Translations under genes and position numbers: made by a program
NCBI RefSeq assembly: GCF_050596425.1
Contig: NZ_CP192292.1
Span: 2,294,001-2,358,000 of the forward strand
From: G963665925 sp050596425
GTDB lineage: Bacteria; Bacillota; Clostridia; Peptostreptococcales; Acidaminobacteraceae
Reading direction: 5' to 3'
DNA length: 64,000 nucleotides
The notes under the pieces: model-generated
Told to the model about the DNA's origin: nothing
The model's database searches: none
What the model saw: the letters and a program-made list of their open reading frames with translations, nothing else
Shown: piece after piece, positions 25,091 to 33,727 of the stretch
Numbering within the stretch: position 1 is the first letter of the stretch
How the letters are laid out: each line of letters starts with the position of its first letter

Positions 25091-25897
25091 TTATGTTCTT
25101 TTGAAATCATGTGTTTCGTTTGAAGGAATGTCAATATCGAATTCGTGGGTACGGAGTTCCCATTTGCCATTGTTGTCCCGGCTTCTTTCCACAAATACGG
25201 CATGCATATCATTGTCAACCAGTATGACGGTTTGAAATCTTGTGCCATAGTTTTTGTGCGGAATATCTATGAAAGTGCTGGACAAGGGACGTTCCATCTC
25301 AAGTCCAATACCAGTGTCGGGTAACATTTCATCTGGTGGTATTGTCTTGTCATCTAAGACGTTAAAAAGAGAATTTGGGGAGATAGCCTCATGTCTATCG
25401 ACAATGGTTTTTAATACCATTTTGCCAGTGGCAACTTTTGGCCAGGGCGTATCAAGTAGGTGATTGCTAAGTCCGTATATTCCAGGAGGTAGTACATGAA
25501 CTTGTCTATCAATGTTGGAGTAATAAGAAAGCTCGTTCATATCACCAACTATAAGGTTAAACGGATTAAATTTATGTGCTTTTAACGAAATGATTTCGCA
25601 GTATTTTTGAGGCAGGGGTTTATATACTAAAAAATCCCGAACCAAGTGTCCCCGAGATATGGTATCAGCCCGAATCATAGAAAAGTCTCTAAAGTTTGTG
25701 ACGAAAGCAAAGTGACCACTTTTGGTTATGCCTGTCCAGGTGCCATTTTCCTTTGAGTCTACACCTGCTAGAATACTGTCATCACTGTCCCAAAAATGGG
25801 CAGGAATTGAGGGTCTGTCATAGAATTCATCTCTGTTTCCCATGAAAATTAGGGGGTATTTATTGTGAACCTTGTATGCGAAAAAGACAGTGCACAT
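25091..25897 (-). CDS. NRDE-domain protein (TANGO2 homologue)
   Basis: 268 residues beginning MCTVFFAYKVHNKYPLIFMGNRDEFYDRP; the NRDE motif and Cys2 are family hallmarks, followed by GTWTGITKSGHFAFVTNFR and SRGHLVRDFL. The family resembles N-terminal-nucleophile hydrolases, with Cys2 as a possible nucleophile after Met removal, though no reaction is established for bacterial members; a role in heme or lipid handling has been suggested for animal TANGO2. AAGGAGA ribosome site. Single gene, divergent from the amidase gene. Confidence 0.88.
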   Translation of the reverse strand: MCTVFFAYKVHNKYPLIFMGNRDEFYDRPSIPAHFWDSDDSILAGVDSKENGTWTGITKSGHFAFVTNFRDFSMIRADTISRGHLVRDFLVYKPLPQKYCEIISLKAHKFNPFNLIVGDMNELSYYSNIDRQVHVLPPGIYGLSNHLLDTPWPKVATGKMVLKTIVDRHEAISPNSLFNVLDDKTIPPDEMLPDTGIGLEMERPLSSTFIDIPHKNYGTRFQTVILVDNDMHAVFVERSRDNNGKWELRTHEFDIDIPSNETHDFKRT

Positions 25898-26130
25898 AGG
25901 GATCTCCTTTCAATATAAGAGCTAGATTATTTAATTTCTACCCATTGGGTGAAGAAAAATAGTTGAAATGGTGAATTGATATTAATAAATTGGAATGACT
26001 AGAAAATTAATGAATCCTTCAGAAATAGTTTGTACGATTTGTGTTAAAATAGGGAATGAGAAAATTAAGCGATATTATAAATGGTTTTATACCTTGCCGT
26101 CAGGTTTGATGGATGAACTTGGAGGTTTAA

Positions 26131-26931
26131 ATGAGAATAGCCTTATGCCAAATGACTGTCGTTGATAACAAAAATACCAATTTGGAAACGGCCAGTCGAA
26201 TGATAAAAGAAGCCTCTTCAAAGGGGGCAGATATTGTTGTGTTGCCAGAAATGTTTAATTGTCCTTATTCGAATGAACATTTTCATAAGTATGCCGAAAA
26301 GGAAAATGGCTACACATTCAGTCAGTTGTCCGAATGGGCTGCTGAACATGGTCTTATTATTGTTGGTGGAAGCATTCCTGAGAAGTCAGGCGCGCATGTC
26401 TACAACACTTCTTTTGTATTTAACTCGAATGGTCAGTGTTTAGGCAAGCATAGGAAGGCCCATCTTTTTGATATTGACGTGCCTGGCGGCATTACATTTA
26501 AAGAATCTGAAACATTAACAGCTGGAAACACTTCAACTGTTATTGATACTGAGTTTGGGAAAATGGGACTGGCTATTTGTTATGACATCAGATTTCCTGA
26601 GCTTTTTCGAAAAATGGTGTTAGAGGGCGCTCAGTTTATTATTGTGCCTGCTGCCTTCAACATGACCACTGGACCTGCTCACTGGGAGTTGACAGCTAGG
26701 GCCCGCGCTCTTGATAATCAAGTTTTTATGGCTTTATGTTCTCCAGCAAGAGATGATGACGGTCTTTATAAGGCTTATGGCCACACACTTGTAACGAGTC
26801 CTTGGGGCGATGTCATTGCCGCTTTAAAAGAGAGTGAAGGTCTTCTTATGGTCGACATTGAACTCGAAAAAGAGGATGAAGTTAGGAGAAACCTGCCCCT
26901 GCTTAAACATAGAAAGCCTGAAATGTACTAA
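26131..26931 (+). CDS. Carbon-nitrogen hydrolase, omega-amidase/NIT2-like
   Basis: 266 residues of the nitrilase superfamily. Catalytic triad: Glu in VLPEMFNCPYS, Lys in GKHRKAHLFDIDVPGG, Cys in LAICYDIRFPEL. The FDIDVPGGI(T)FKES stretch and length point to omega-amidases that hydrolyse alpha-ketoglutaramate or deaminated glutathione, repairing side products of transaminases. GGAGG ribosome site 7 bases ahead. An extended -10 (TGTTAAAAT, 26042-26050) lies in the leader. Confidence 0.88.
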   Translation: MRIALCQMTVVDNKNTNLETASRMIKEASSKGADIVVLPEMFNCPYSNEHFHKYAEKENGYTFSQLSEWAAEHGLIIVGGSIPEKSGAHVYNTSFVFNSNGQCLGKHRKAHLFDIDVPGGITFKESETLTAGNTSTVIDTEFGKMGLAICYDIRFPELFRKMVLEGAQFIIVPAAFNMTTGPAHWELTARARALDNQVFMALCSPARDDDGLYKAYGHTLVTSPWGDVIAALKESEGLLMVDIELEKEDEVRRNLPLLKHRKPEMY

Positions 26932-27000
26932 ACAGAGAATGTTTGTTTCAGTCTATTTGTGGTAAATATGAAGCAAAGGTTGAATGAAGGAGGGAATTTT

Positions 27001-27294
27001 ATGTTGAATATGCACAAAAAAAGATATGAAGAATTAGAACGTTACAGAAAAAGAACAAACGGTGTAAAATTCGTTGAGGGTTTACTTATTGGTACTGCAA
27101 TGGGACTGATGGCGGGTATGATGCTTGCACCAAAGCCAGGTCGTGAAACACTTGAAGATATCAAGGGTGAAACAAAGCGTTTGGTTGAAAAGGGCAAGGA
27201 CATGATGCATTCATGTGAAGATGAGTTCGATGACATGCTTGATGATGTGCTCCCTGAACCAGATACAATTGAGTTTGATTTAGAGAACGAATAG
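27001..27294 (+). CDS. YtxH domain-containing small membrane protein
   Basis: 97 residues: basic N-terminus, one membrane helix (FVEGLLIGTAMGLMAGMMLAPKPG, about residues 24-47, ending in the APKPGRETL motif typical of YtxH proteins), then an amphipathic charged tail ending in acidic residues. YtxH family proteins are stress-related in Bacillus but have no defined activity. Start at 27001 with GGAGGG 5 bases ahead; an upstream ATG at 26959 lacks a site. Confidence 0.85.
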   Translation: MLNMHKKRYEELERYRKRTNGVKFVEGLLIGTAMGLMAGMMLAPKPGRETLEDIKGETKRLVEKGKDMMHSCEDEFDDMLDDVLPEPDTIEFDLENE

Positions 27295-27330
27295 CCAAAA
27301 GAAGGTACGATTCATTCGCTAAAAAAATTA

Positions 27331-27429
27331 AAGATCCATGCCCTTCGTCATCCCCGATATATTTTTATTCTTAAATATCTATATAAGCTATGACGGGGGT
27401 ACTTGAATGACATTTTGCAAGTTGCTCAA
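27331..27429 (+). promoter_or_regulatory. Structured leader element, copy 2, ahead of a MATE gene
   Basis: Related to the element at 3149. Outer helix CCTTCGTCAT (27342-27351) with ATGACGGGGG (27390-27399); second hairpin TTGAATGAC (27403-27411) with GTTGCTCAA (27421-27429), with the same A-C mismatch as in copy 1 and a similar loop (ATTTTGCAA). Between the arms the block TTAAATATCTATATA is identical to copy 1. Arms differ in sequence but keep pairing. A terminator and then the MATE start follow, the layout of a transcriptional riboswitch. Guanidine-IV (mepA motif) is the class known ahead of clostridial MATE genes and would be the first to test. Confidence 0.55.
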
Positions 27430-27452
27430 ATAACAAATTAATAAGAGTGAAG

Positions 27453-27494
27453 AAATCCACTTAAAAACTTTCCAAAGTTTGAGTGGATTTTTTT
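27453..27494 (+). terminator. Leader terminator ahead of the MATE gene
   Basis: AAATCCACT pairs with AGTGGATTT, with inner AAACTTT/AAAGTTT pairing, followed by seven T; the ribosome site GGAGGA starts right after the T-run. A terminator in this place must be overcome for the gene to be expressed, which suggests attenuation. Confidence 0.8.
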
Positions 27495-27507
27495 GGAGGA
27501 AAAAAGA

Positions 27508-28875
27508 ATGAAAAGCAAGAAGTTTACCAAGTCAATGCTCGTAATAGCCGTTCCGATCATGATTCAGTCTCTTATAACGGCTTCGGTAAATCTCATTGAC
27601 ACCGTTATGATTGGAAAGCTTGGGGAAAAATCTATTGCGTCGCTGGGCATTACAAACCAGTATTTTATGCTATACAGTATATTGGTCATTGGCCTCTATA
27701 CAGGTGTGGGCGTTCTTATATCGCAGTACTGGGGCAAGAATAACCAAGAAAAAATCAAAGATTTTACATCACTGCAGATCAAACTTGGATTTGCACTGTC
27801 AGTATTTTTCGCCTTGATTGGCTATTTTTATCCAAGACAAATTGTGGGCCTATTCTCAAGTGATGGTGAAGTGATAAGACTGGGCGCATCCTATCTTAGG
27901 ATTGTTATAGTAGGCTATATACCTTTTGCCGTTGCAGGCGGGTATGGGGTTGCCAGCAGGAGTATAGGAAATACGGTTATACCTATGATGGCAAGTCTTG
28001 TCGCTGTCTTTGTCAACGTGATTCTAAATTATGGTTTGATTTATGGTAATCTTGGTATGCCAATGATGGGGGTTAGAGGCGCGGCCCTGGCAACATCAAT
28101 TGCACGTATTATTGAAATGCTTGTGGTTATTATTGCAGTTTACAGTAGCAAAAATGTTTTAGCTATTAAATTGCCTAAGTTGTTGGTTTTTGATAAGCAA
28201 GCCTTCAAGCAAGCCAGTGGACCAATGTCCCAAGTTGTACTGAATGATCTATGTTGGGTGCTTGGCATGATGATATATACAATGTTGTATGGTCGAATCG
28301 GTACTGGTGCCATAGCTTCCATTCAAATTATGACCACAGTTCAGCAAATGTTCATGATAGCCATTATTGCTGTGTCCAGTGCGGCATGTGTCATGATTGG
28401 GAAGTTGGTAGGTGAAAATGACTATGACACAGCAAAAGAACTGTCTTGGTACTTTTTAAGAGTTGTTCTTTTCATAACAGTGGCCATTGCAGTTGCCGTT
28501 TATGCGGGCGTGAATGTCATTCTTATGGTATTCACATTGTCTCCAGAAGTCTACTCAGCAGCAAGGGCCTTATTGATTTTATCAGCTTTTATTATGCCTG
28601 TTCGCGGTCTTGCCATTCTATATATTATTGGAATATTAAGAGGTGGTGGAGATGCCAAGGGGGCTCTTAAAATTGAGCTCTTTACAATGTGGCTTATTGG
28701 TGTGCCCCTTTGCTATATAGGCTCAATTATTCTTCAGTGGCCAGTGGAGTATGTTTATATAATGGTTGCCACAGAAGAGTTTGCCAAGCTCATACTATCT
28801 TTTGTAAGATTCAAAAAGGGAGACTGGATTAGAAACTTTACAGAGGTAGATGAAGCTGTTGATCTGAGTCTATAA
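27508..28875 (+). CDS. MATE-family multidrug exporter (second of two)
   Basis: 455 residues with the MATE fold: KSMLVIAVPIMIQSLITASVNLIDTVMIGKLG at the N-terminus, ASRSIGNTVIPMMASL, and RGGGDAKGALKIELFTMWLIGVPL in the second half. Exports organic cations with Na+ or H+; substrate unknown. It is only distantly like the MATE protein at 11506. The ATG at 27508 follows GGAGGA by 7 bases. Expression is probably set by the leader element and its terminator. Confidence 0.88.
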   Translation: MKSKKFTKSMLVIAVPIMIQSLITASVNLIDTVMIGKLGEKSIASLGITNQYFMLYSILVIGLYTGVGVLISQYWGKNNQEKIKDFTSLQIKLGFALSVFFALIGYFYPRQIVGLFSSDGEVIRLGASYLRIVIVGYIPFAVAGGYGVASRSIGNTVIPMMASLVAVFVNVILNYGLIYGNLGMPMMGVRGAALATSIARIIEMLVVIIAVYSSKNVLAIKLPKLLVFDKQAFKQASGPMSQVVLNDLCWVLGMMIYTMLYGRIGTGAIASIQIMTTVQQMFMIAIIAVSSAACVMIGKLVGENDYDTAKELSWYFLRVVLFITVAIAVAVYAGVNVILMVFTLSPEVYSAARALLILSAFIMPVRGLAILYIIGILRGGGDAKGALKIELFTMWLIGVPLCYIGSIILQWPVEYVYIMVATEEFAKLILSFVRFKKGDWIRNFTEVDEAVDLSL

Positions 28876-28888
28876 ATAATATCTTGAT

Positions 28889-28933
28889 AAAGCCCCCTCC
28901 AATGATGAAGACATCATAGGAGGGGGCTTTTAA
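28889..28933. terminator. Bidirectional terminator
   Basis: AAAGCCCCCTCC pairs with GGAGGGGGCTTT, with an inner ATGATG/CATCAT extension, T-run on each strand. Lies between convergent genes. Confidence 0.9.
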
Positions 28934-28961
28934 GTTCTAATATTTGTGGTTTTAAATGAAA

Positions 28962-29843
28962 CTAGTCACGCCAATTAATCAGATTGGCATTTTTGTTTTT
29001 AGTGCCTTTGGCTATTATATTTTCTGGACTGTCACCAACAGCTATAACGATGTCATAGTGTTTATAGAGTTCTCCGAGGGATAGGGCATTGGGACCAGAC
29101 AGTTCTGTATATTCTGCAGATGCCGCACCAGACAAGGCTTTAATGAACTCTATGGCTAAATTTTCTGATTTGTCTTTGGAAGTGCCTGGCTGTGTGATGA
29201 TGCCAAAACCTATGGTGCCCTCTTGTTGTGAAACACTGGCATCGACAACTTCAATATTTGACGTGACAATATTGACAGCGGTTTGTACCATACTTTCTGT
29301 GATGACAAATTCCGAAGGTTCTTCTTCAATAAACATTGATCCCTCAAGTTCTGATTCTCGTTCCATTTCAGACATGTCAATATAAACATCCTCATATCCA
29401 TTTTGGCTTGGAACCAAGTAATACAGACCAAGGCATACGATGGCTACAAAGCCAACAAATTTAATCCAGTCCGACAAGACCCAGTCTTTAGGATTCCACT
29501 TTAAAGAAAATGATTTCTTGTCCTCTTCTGGCTCAGTGGAAGAGGTCACTTTCATGCGGTCTTCAATTTTAGAAATTCTTTTTTCGAATTGTTCTACGGT
29601 GCCGCTTATTTTATCGTCCTTTATAAGTTCGATGGCCTTCTCGCACATTTCGATGGCTTCTTTAAAACGGTGTTTTTTCTCGAGAATAACAGCAGGTCGC
29701 TCATATAAATCTGAAGTGTTTGCAAAAAAGTTTTCGTGAATTTCCATATATATATTTAAGGCTTCAGTGTCGTTTCCGAGTCTTTCAAAACGCTTTGCCC
29801 TTTCATGCAGTTTGTATAATTCCTGTAATTTTTGTTGATCCAT
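28962..29843 (-). CDS. TPR-containing membrane protein, unrecognised
   Basis: 293 residues. The first 80 form two TPR-like hairpins (LHERAKRFERLGNDTEALNIYMEI, ILEKKHRFKEAIEMCEKAIELI), then a charged linker, one membrane helix (IKFVGFVAIVCLGLYYLVP, about 128-146), and an external domain of about 145 residues with a strand-helix layout (TAVNIVTSNIEVVDASVSQQ ... YKHYDIVIAVGDSPENIIAKG). The outer domain looks as if it could be a small sensor fold; no catalytic motif. Start at 29843 with AAGGGG 8 bases ahead. Divergent from iscR. Confidence 0.7.
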   Translation of the reverse strand: MDQQKLQELYKLHERAKRFERLGNDTEALNIYMEIHENFFANTSDLYERPAVILEKKHRFKEAIEMCEKAIELIKDDKISGTVEQFEKRISKIEDRMKVTSSTEPEEDKKSFSLKWNPKDWVLSDWIKFVGFVAIVCLGLYYLVPSQNGYEDVYIDMSEMERESELEGSMFIEEEPSEFVITESMVQTAVNIVTSNIEVVDASVSQQEGTIGFGIITQPGTSKDKSENLAIEFIKALSGAASAEYTELSGPNALSLGELYKHYDIVIAVGDSPENIIAKGTKNKNANLINWRD

Positions 29844-30160
29844 ACCTGCCACCCCTTATAAAACATTGATTATGATGTGTTTTGTATTCTGCCTCAGAGC
29901 TTCCTATAATATATATCGGCATAAATTATAAGAGACTTTACACCAAGTTTAAGACAATGATTTTATCAAATTTAGCATAGGACTATTAAAAAAATATAAT
30001 AAGTTAATCCCGAGTATTTTATATCCGACAAACTTATATACATATAAAACGAATACTGATATAATACATATGGTCAATATAAAGTTAATGAGAATTGTTA
30101 TCAACTGCAATGACTTGCTTTGAGACACCAACCCTTGGTCAGAAAAACTTTGTTTAAGTG
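29844..30160 (+). other. AT-rich intergenic region between divergent genes
   Basis: No gene with a ribosome site. A TATAAT on the minus strand (reverse complement of ATTATA near 29926) may belong to the promoter of the leftward TPR protein. Otherwise I see nothing. Confidence 0.5.
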
Positions 30161-30189
30161 TTGACAATCTCAAAAAGCCATATTATACT
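30161..30189 (+). promoter_or_regulatory. Sigma-A promoter of the isc operon
   Basis: TTGACA, 17-base spacer, TATACT: close to the ideal promoter. Confidence 0.85.
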
Positions 30190-30197
30190 GTTGATGA

Positions 30198-30220
30198 ATT
30201 CCTAGTGAAACAGTCGGGAT
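30198..30220 (+). promoter_or_regulatory. Likely IscR operator, type 1
   Basis: ATTCCTAGTGAAACAGTCGGGAT is a 23-base imperfect dyad; its right half CAGTCGGGAT fits the type 1 IscR consensus half-site (YAGTCRGGTAT). It covers the start of the isc transcript, which suits autorepression by Fe-S-loaded IscR. Confidence 0.6.
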
Positions 30221-30235
30221 TAACGGAGGTTAAAC

Positions 30236-30697
30236 ATGCGATTATCTACAAAAGGGCGATACGGACTAAAGGCCATGTTTGATTTGGCAATGAACTATGG
30301 CGATAAACCTGTGTCACTGACGACAATCGCAGCCAGACAGGGTGTGTCTGTAAACTACTTGGAACAGCTGATCTCACCACTGAGAAAAGCAGGTTTTGTA
30401 CGTAGTGTCAGAGGCGCTCAAGGTGGGTACTTACTCAACGTAAGTCCAGAAGAAATTACTGTAAAGGACGTTCTAGTTGTACTTGAAGGCCCTTTGGCAC
30501 CAACTGACTGCGTTAAGGACGAAAAGGACAGTTCATGCGACAATGCTGATTACTGTGTGACTAGGCTGATCTACGAAAAAATGAAAGAAAGCATCGATCA
30601 AGTCGTGACTTCAATCACACTCAAAGACATGATTGATGACCATTATAGAATGGCAGAACTAAAAGCACAGACAGATGATAATTTCAAATGTCTATAG
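30236..30697 (+). CDS. iscR: Rrf2-family Fe-S cluster regulator IscR
   Basis: 153 residues. Winged helix at the N-terminus (MRLSTKGRYGLKAMFDLA ... SVNYLEQLISPLRKAGFVRSVRG) and three Cys ligands at 92, 101 and 107, the [2Fe-2S] loop, spaced slightly wider than in E. coli IscR. As holo-protein it represses the isc genes; repression falls when clusters are short. First gene of the operon iscR-iscS-iscU, behind a strong promoter with an IscR-like site. GGAGG ribosome site. Confidence 0.92.
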   Translation: MRLSTKGRYGLKAMFDLAMNYGDKPVSLTTIAARQGVSVNYLEQLISPLRKAGFVRSVRGAQGGYLLNVSPEEITVKDVLVVLEGPLAPTDCVKDEKDSSCDNADYCVTRLIYEKMKESIDQVVTSITLKDMIDDHYRMAELKAQTDDNFKCL

Positions 30698-30731
30698 CCA
30701 AATGGCGACAGAATAGAAAGGGGACATATTC

Positions 30732-31907
30732 ATGAACAAGAGAATTTACATGGATTATTCCGCAACAACACCTATGAAAAAAGAAGTGCTTGACGCAATG
30801 ATGCCTTACATGACAGAGCATTATGGAAATGCATCAAGTGTTCATAGCTTTGGCCGAGATGCGAAGAACGCGATCAATACAAGTCGCGAAAAAATTGCAA
30901 AGACCCTAGGAGCAAACAGAGAAGAAGTATACTTCACTGCTGGTGGCACTGAGTCTGACAACTGGGCTATCAAGGGAATTGCCAAGTCAATGAAGAAAAA
31001 GGGCAACCATATTATCACATCAAAGGTTGAACACCACGCGGTGCTACATACCTGTGAGACTCTTGAAAAAGAGGGCTATGAGGTTACATACCTTGACGTT
31101 GATGAATATGGAATGATCAATCTTGATGACTTAAAAGCGGCTATTAAAGATACGACAATCCTAATCTCAATCATGTTTATTAACAATGAAATAGGGACTA
31201 AGCAACCTGTTAAAGAAATTGGTGCTATTGCAAAAGAACATGGCGTTTTATTCCATACAGATGCTGTTCAGGCTTATGGAAACACACCAATTGACGTTAA
31301 TGAGCTTAATATTGACTTACTTTCTATCTCAAGTCATAAGATCTACGGTCCAAAAGGCATCGGTGCCATGTATGTACGCCGAGGTGTTAGAATTGGTCCA
31401 TTTATCGATGGTGGTGCACAGGAAAGAAAACGTCGTGCAGGCACAGAAAACGTACCTGGTATTGTTGGTTTTGCCAAGGCTGCAGAACTTGCAATCCAAA
31501 ATATGGATGAGCACATTGAAAAGCTCACTTCATTAAGAGAAAGACTTAGAGATGGCATTATGGGTAAAATTCCTTATGCCAAGTACAATGGACATCCAAC
31601 CGAAAGACACCCAGGCAATGTAAACATTTGCTTTGAGTTCATTGAAGGAGAATCCCTGCTGTTAAGTCTTGATCTCATTGGTGTTGCGGCGAGCTCTGGC
31701 TCAGCTTGTACATCAGGATCTCTAGACCCATCCCACGTTCTTATGTCAATTGGACTCACACACGAAATTGCTCATGGTTCATTGAGACTGACAATAGGCG
31801 ATTTCACGACAGAAGAAGACGTGGATTATGTAATAGAGCATTTAGTAGGTATTGTTGACAGACTAAGACAAATGTCACCGCTTTATGAAGCAGTGCTTGA
31901 CAAATAA
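30732..31907 (+). CDS. iscS: Cysteine desulfurase
   Basis: 391 residues of the NifS/IscS group I. PLP Lys203 in SISSHKIYGPKG, catalytic Cys326 in the long flexible loop SSGSACTSGSLDPSHVL, and HTDAVQAYG (cofactor Asp). Converts cysteine to alanine with a persulfide passed to IscU and, probably, to MnmA encoded 630 bases downstream. Between iscR and iscU in the usual order, 34 bases past iscR. Confidence 0.95.
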   Translation: MNKRIYMDYSATTPMKKEVLDAMMPYMTEHYGNASSVHSFGRDAKNAINTSREKIAKTLGANREEVYFTAGGTESDNWAIKGIAKSMKKKGNHIITSKVEHHAVLHTCETLEKEGYEVTYLDVDEYGMINLDDLKAAIKDTTILISIMFINNEIGTKQPVKEIGAIAKEHGVLFHTDAVQAYGNTPIDVNELNIDLLSISSHKIYGPKGIGAMYVRRGVRIGPFIDGGAQERKRRAGTENVPGIVGFAKAAELAIQNMDEHIEKLTSLRERLRDGIMGKIPYAKYNGHPTERHPGNVNICFEFIEGESLLLSLDLIGVAASSGSACTSGSLDPSHVLMSIGLTHEIAHGSLRLTIGDFTTEEDVDYVIEHLVGIVDRLRQMSPLYEAVLDK

Positions 31908-31919
31908 GGAGGCCATTTC

Positions 31920-32360
31920 ATGTATACTGAAAAGGTTATGGAACATTTTACAAACCCAAGAAATGTAGGCGTTATTGAGAATGCTGACGGCGTTGGCGAA
32001 GTGGGCAACGTTAAGTGCGGCGACATCATGAAAATATACCTAAAAATAGAAGACGAAGTGATCACAGATGTTAAGTTCAAAACTTTTGGATGTGGTTCAG
32101 CCGTTGCAAGTTCAAGTGTTGCCACTGAGCTTATTAAAGGCAAAACTGTAAAAGAAGCACTAAACCTTTCTAATAAAGAAGTTATTTCTGAATTAGGCGG
32201 ACTTCCGACAGTTAAGATTCACTGTTCTGTACTGGCAGAACAAGCGATAAAAGCGGCTGTTTATGATTATGCTCAAAAGGCAGGCAAAGAATATGAAGAG
32301 CTTGAAGGTTTTGATCCAGATGCAGATCATGACCACCACGATGAAGAGCATGAGCACTAA
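31920..32360 (+). CDS. iscU: Fe-S cluster scaffold IscU/NifU-like
   Basis: 146 residues. The three cluster-ligating Cys are at 33 (NVKCGD, with Asp35), 58 (FGCGSAVA) and 102 (IHCSVLAEQA). Compared with E. coli IscU, the C-terminus is extended by a His/Asp/Glu-rich tail (DHDHHDEEHEH), a likely metal-holding segment. It lacks the C-terminal thioredoxin-like NifU domain. Builds [2Fe-2S] clusters with sulfur from IscS. 12 bases after iscS; terminator follows. Confidence 0.93.
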   Translation: MYTEKVMEHFTNPRNVGVIENADGVGEVGNVKCGDIMKIYLKIEDEVITDVKFKTFGCGSAVASSSVATELIKGKTVKEALNLSNKEVISELGGLPTVKIHCSVLAEQAIKAAVYDYAQKAGKEYEELEGFDPDADHDHHDEEHEH

Positions 32361-32380
32361 AAAATACTGAGTGAGATTAT

Positions 32381-32416
32381 ACCGCCAATGTTGACAACGT
32401 GTTGATATTGGCGGTT
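32381..32416 (+). terminator. Terminator of the isc operon
   Basis: ACCGCCAAT pairs with ATTGGCGGT with an inner GTT/AAC-rich loop, followed by TTTTC. Confidence 0.75.
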
Positions 32417-32443
32417 TTCATTTCCTTGATTTTATGCTATATT
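32415..32443 (+). promoter_or_regulatory. Possible mnmA promoter
   Basis: TTTTCA, 17-base spacer, TATATT. The leader that follows holds two short hairpins (GAAGA/TCTTC and ACCTGT/ACAGGT) with no known regulatory match. Confidence 0.35.
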
Positions 32444-32537
32444 TGATAGCGTAGTTGAATTTTAACGGAAGACTTTCAATCTTCTTATATCAAACCTGTA
32501 CAGACCTTTTTACAGGTGAATTGAAAGGAATAAGTTT

Positions 32538-33638
32538 ATGTTAGACAAGAAAAAAGTCGTAGTAGGTATGAGCGGTGGTGTTGATTCTACCGTTGCCGCC
32601 TATATGCTTAAAGAACAGGGCTACGAAGTCATTGGCATTCACATGAAAGTTTGGGATGACAGTGACACGGACTTTGTTGAAAAGGAAGGCGGTTGTTGTA
32701 GCCTTTCGGCGGTTGAAGATGCAAGAAGAGTGTGCGAAAAGCTTGAGATTCCATTTTATGTTGTGAATTTTAAGAGTGTTTTTAAAAACAAGGTTATTGA
32801 CTACTTCCTTGATGAGTACAAGCATGGGCGCACACCAAATCCTTGTATAGCTTGTAACAAGTATGTGAAGTTTGACGCTCTCATTAAAAAGGCGCATGAT
32901 CTGGGAGCCTACTATGTGGCCACAGGACATTACAGCCAAGTTGAGTTTGACAAGGACCTTAAACGCTATGTGGTTCGGTTGTCAAAAGAAGACAGAAAAG
33001 ACCAGACATATACCTTCTGGAGTCTTAATCAAGACCAGTTACAGCATATATTAACACCACTGGGTGGTATGGAGTCAAAATCTGAAGTTCGTGCCATTGC
33101 AGAAAAGTTTGATGTCAATGCTGCAGGTAAGAGCGATAGTCAGGAAATTTGCTTTATTCCAGATGACGATTATGCAAGATATGTTCGTGAGAATATGGGC
33201 GCACCCATTAGACCAGGTAATTTTGTAGACACAAGTGGGAATGTTCTCGGAAAACACAAGGGCATTATATACTATACAATTGGTCAAAGAAAAGGCTTGG
33301 GAATAACTTTTGGAAAGCCTATGTATGTTGTGGAGATCAGGTCTTTAACAAACGAGGTTGTCCTAGGAACAAATAAAGAAGTTTTCTCTGAAGGTTTAAT
33401 TGCGTCAGAAGCCAACTTCATCCCATTTGAGACTTTAAGTGATAAAATTGATGCATATGCTAAAATCAGGTATAGTGCCAAACCTGCCAAGTGTACAATC
33501 GAAAAACTTGGTGATAATCAAATAAAAGTGATGTTTGATGACATGCAAAGAGCTATTACCCCAGGGCAGGCTGTTGTTTTTTATAGCGATGATATGCTCA
33601 TGGGTGGTGCGACCATAGAAAAAGCCATAGACTCATAG
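32538..33638 (+). CDS. mnmA: tRNA-specific 2-thiouridylase
   Basis: 366 residues. PP-loop GMSGGVDSTVAA (10-21), catalytic Cys103 in RTPNPCIACNKYVKF, second catalytic Cys in SDSQEICFIPDDDYARY (about 203), C-terminal PUA-like beta barrel. Adenylates and thiolates U34 of tRNA Lys, Glu and Gln with sulfur from IscS. Its place between iscU and alaS is common in Clostridia. Ribosome site AAAGGA. Confidence 0.95.
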   Translation: MLDKKKVVVGMSGGVDSTVAAYMLKEQGYEVIGIHMKVWDDSDTDFVEKEGGCCSLSAVEDARRVCEKLEIPFYVVNFKSVFKNKVIDYFLDEYKHGRTPNPCIACNKYVKFDALIKKAHDLGAYYVATGHYSQVEFDKDLKRYVVRLSKEDRKDQTYTFWSLNQDQLQHILTPLGGMESKSEVRAIAEKFDVNAAGKSDSQEICFIPDDDYARYVRENMGAPIRPGNFVDTSGNVLGKHKGIIYYTIGQRKGLGITFGKPMYVVEIRSLTNEVVLGTNKEVFSEGLIASEANFIPFETLSDKIDAYAKIRYSAKPAKCTIEKLGDNQIKVMFDDMQRAITPGQAVVFYSDDMLMGGATIEKAIDS

Positions 33639-33727
33639 AAATTCTTGTATGAGGGTGTTTATATATAAGCAATTTATGGTATAATTGACCTGATTCAAAA
33701 AACAAATTGTAGTAATTTTATATTAAG

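Noticed and set aside
29949..30173. 74-codon minus-strand frame with a hydrophobic stretch between the TPR protein and iscR
   Set aside because: Begins inside the isc promoter, uses TTG without a ribosome site; the hydrophobic stretch follows from AT-rich DNA.
32541..32939. 132-codon antisense frame within mnmA
   Set aside because: Lies fully opposite the catalytic part of mnmA and has no initiation signals.
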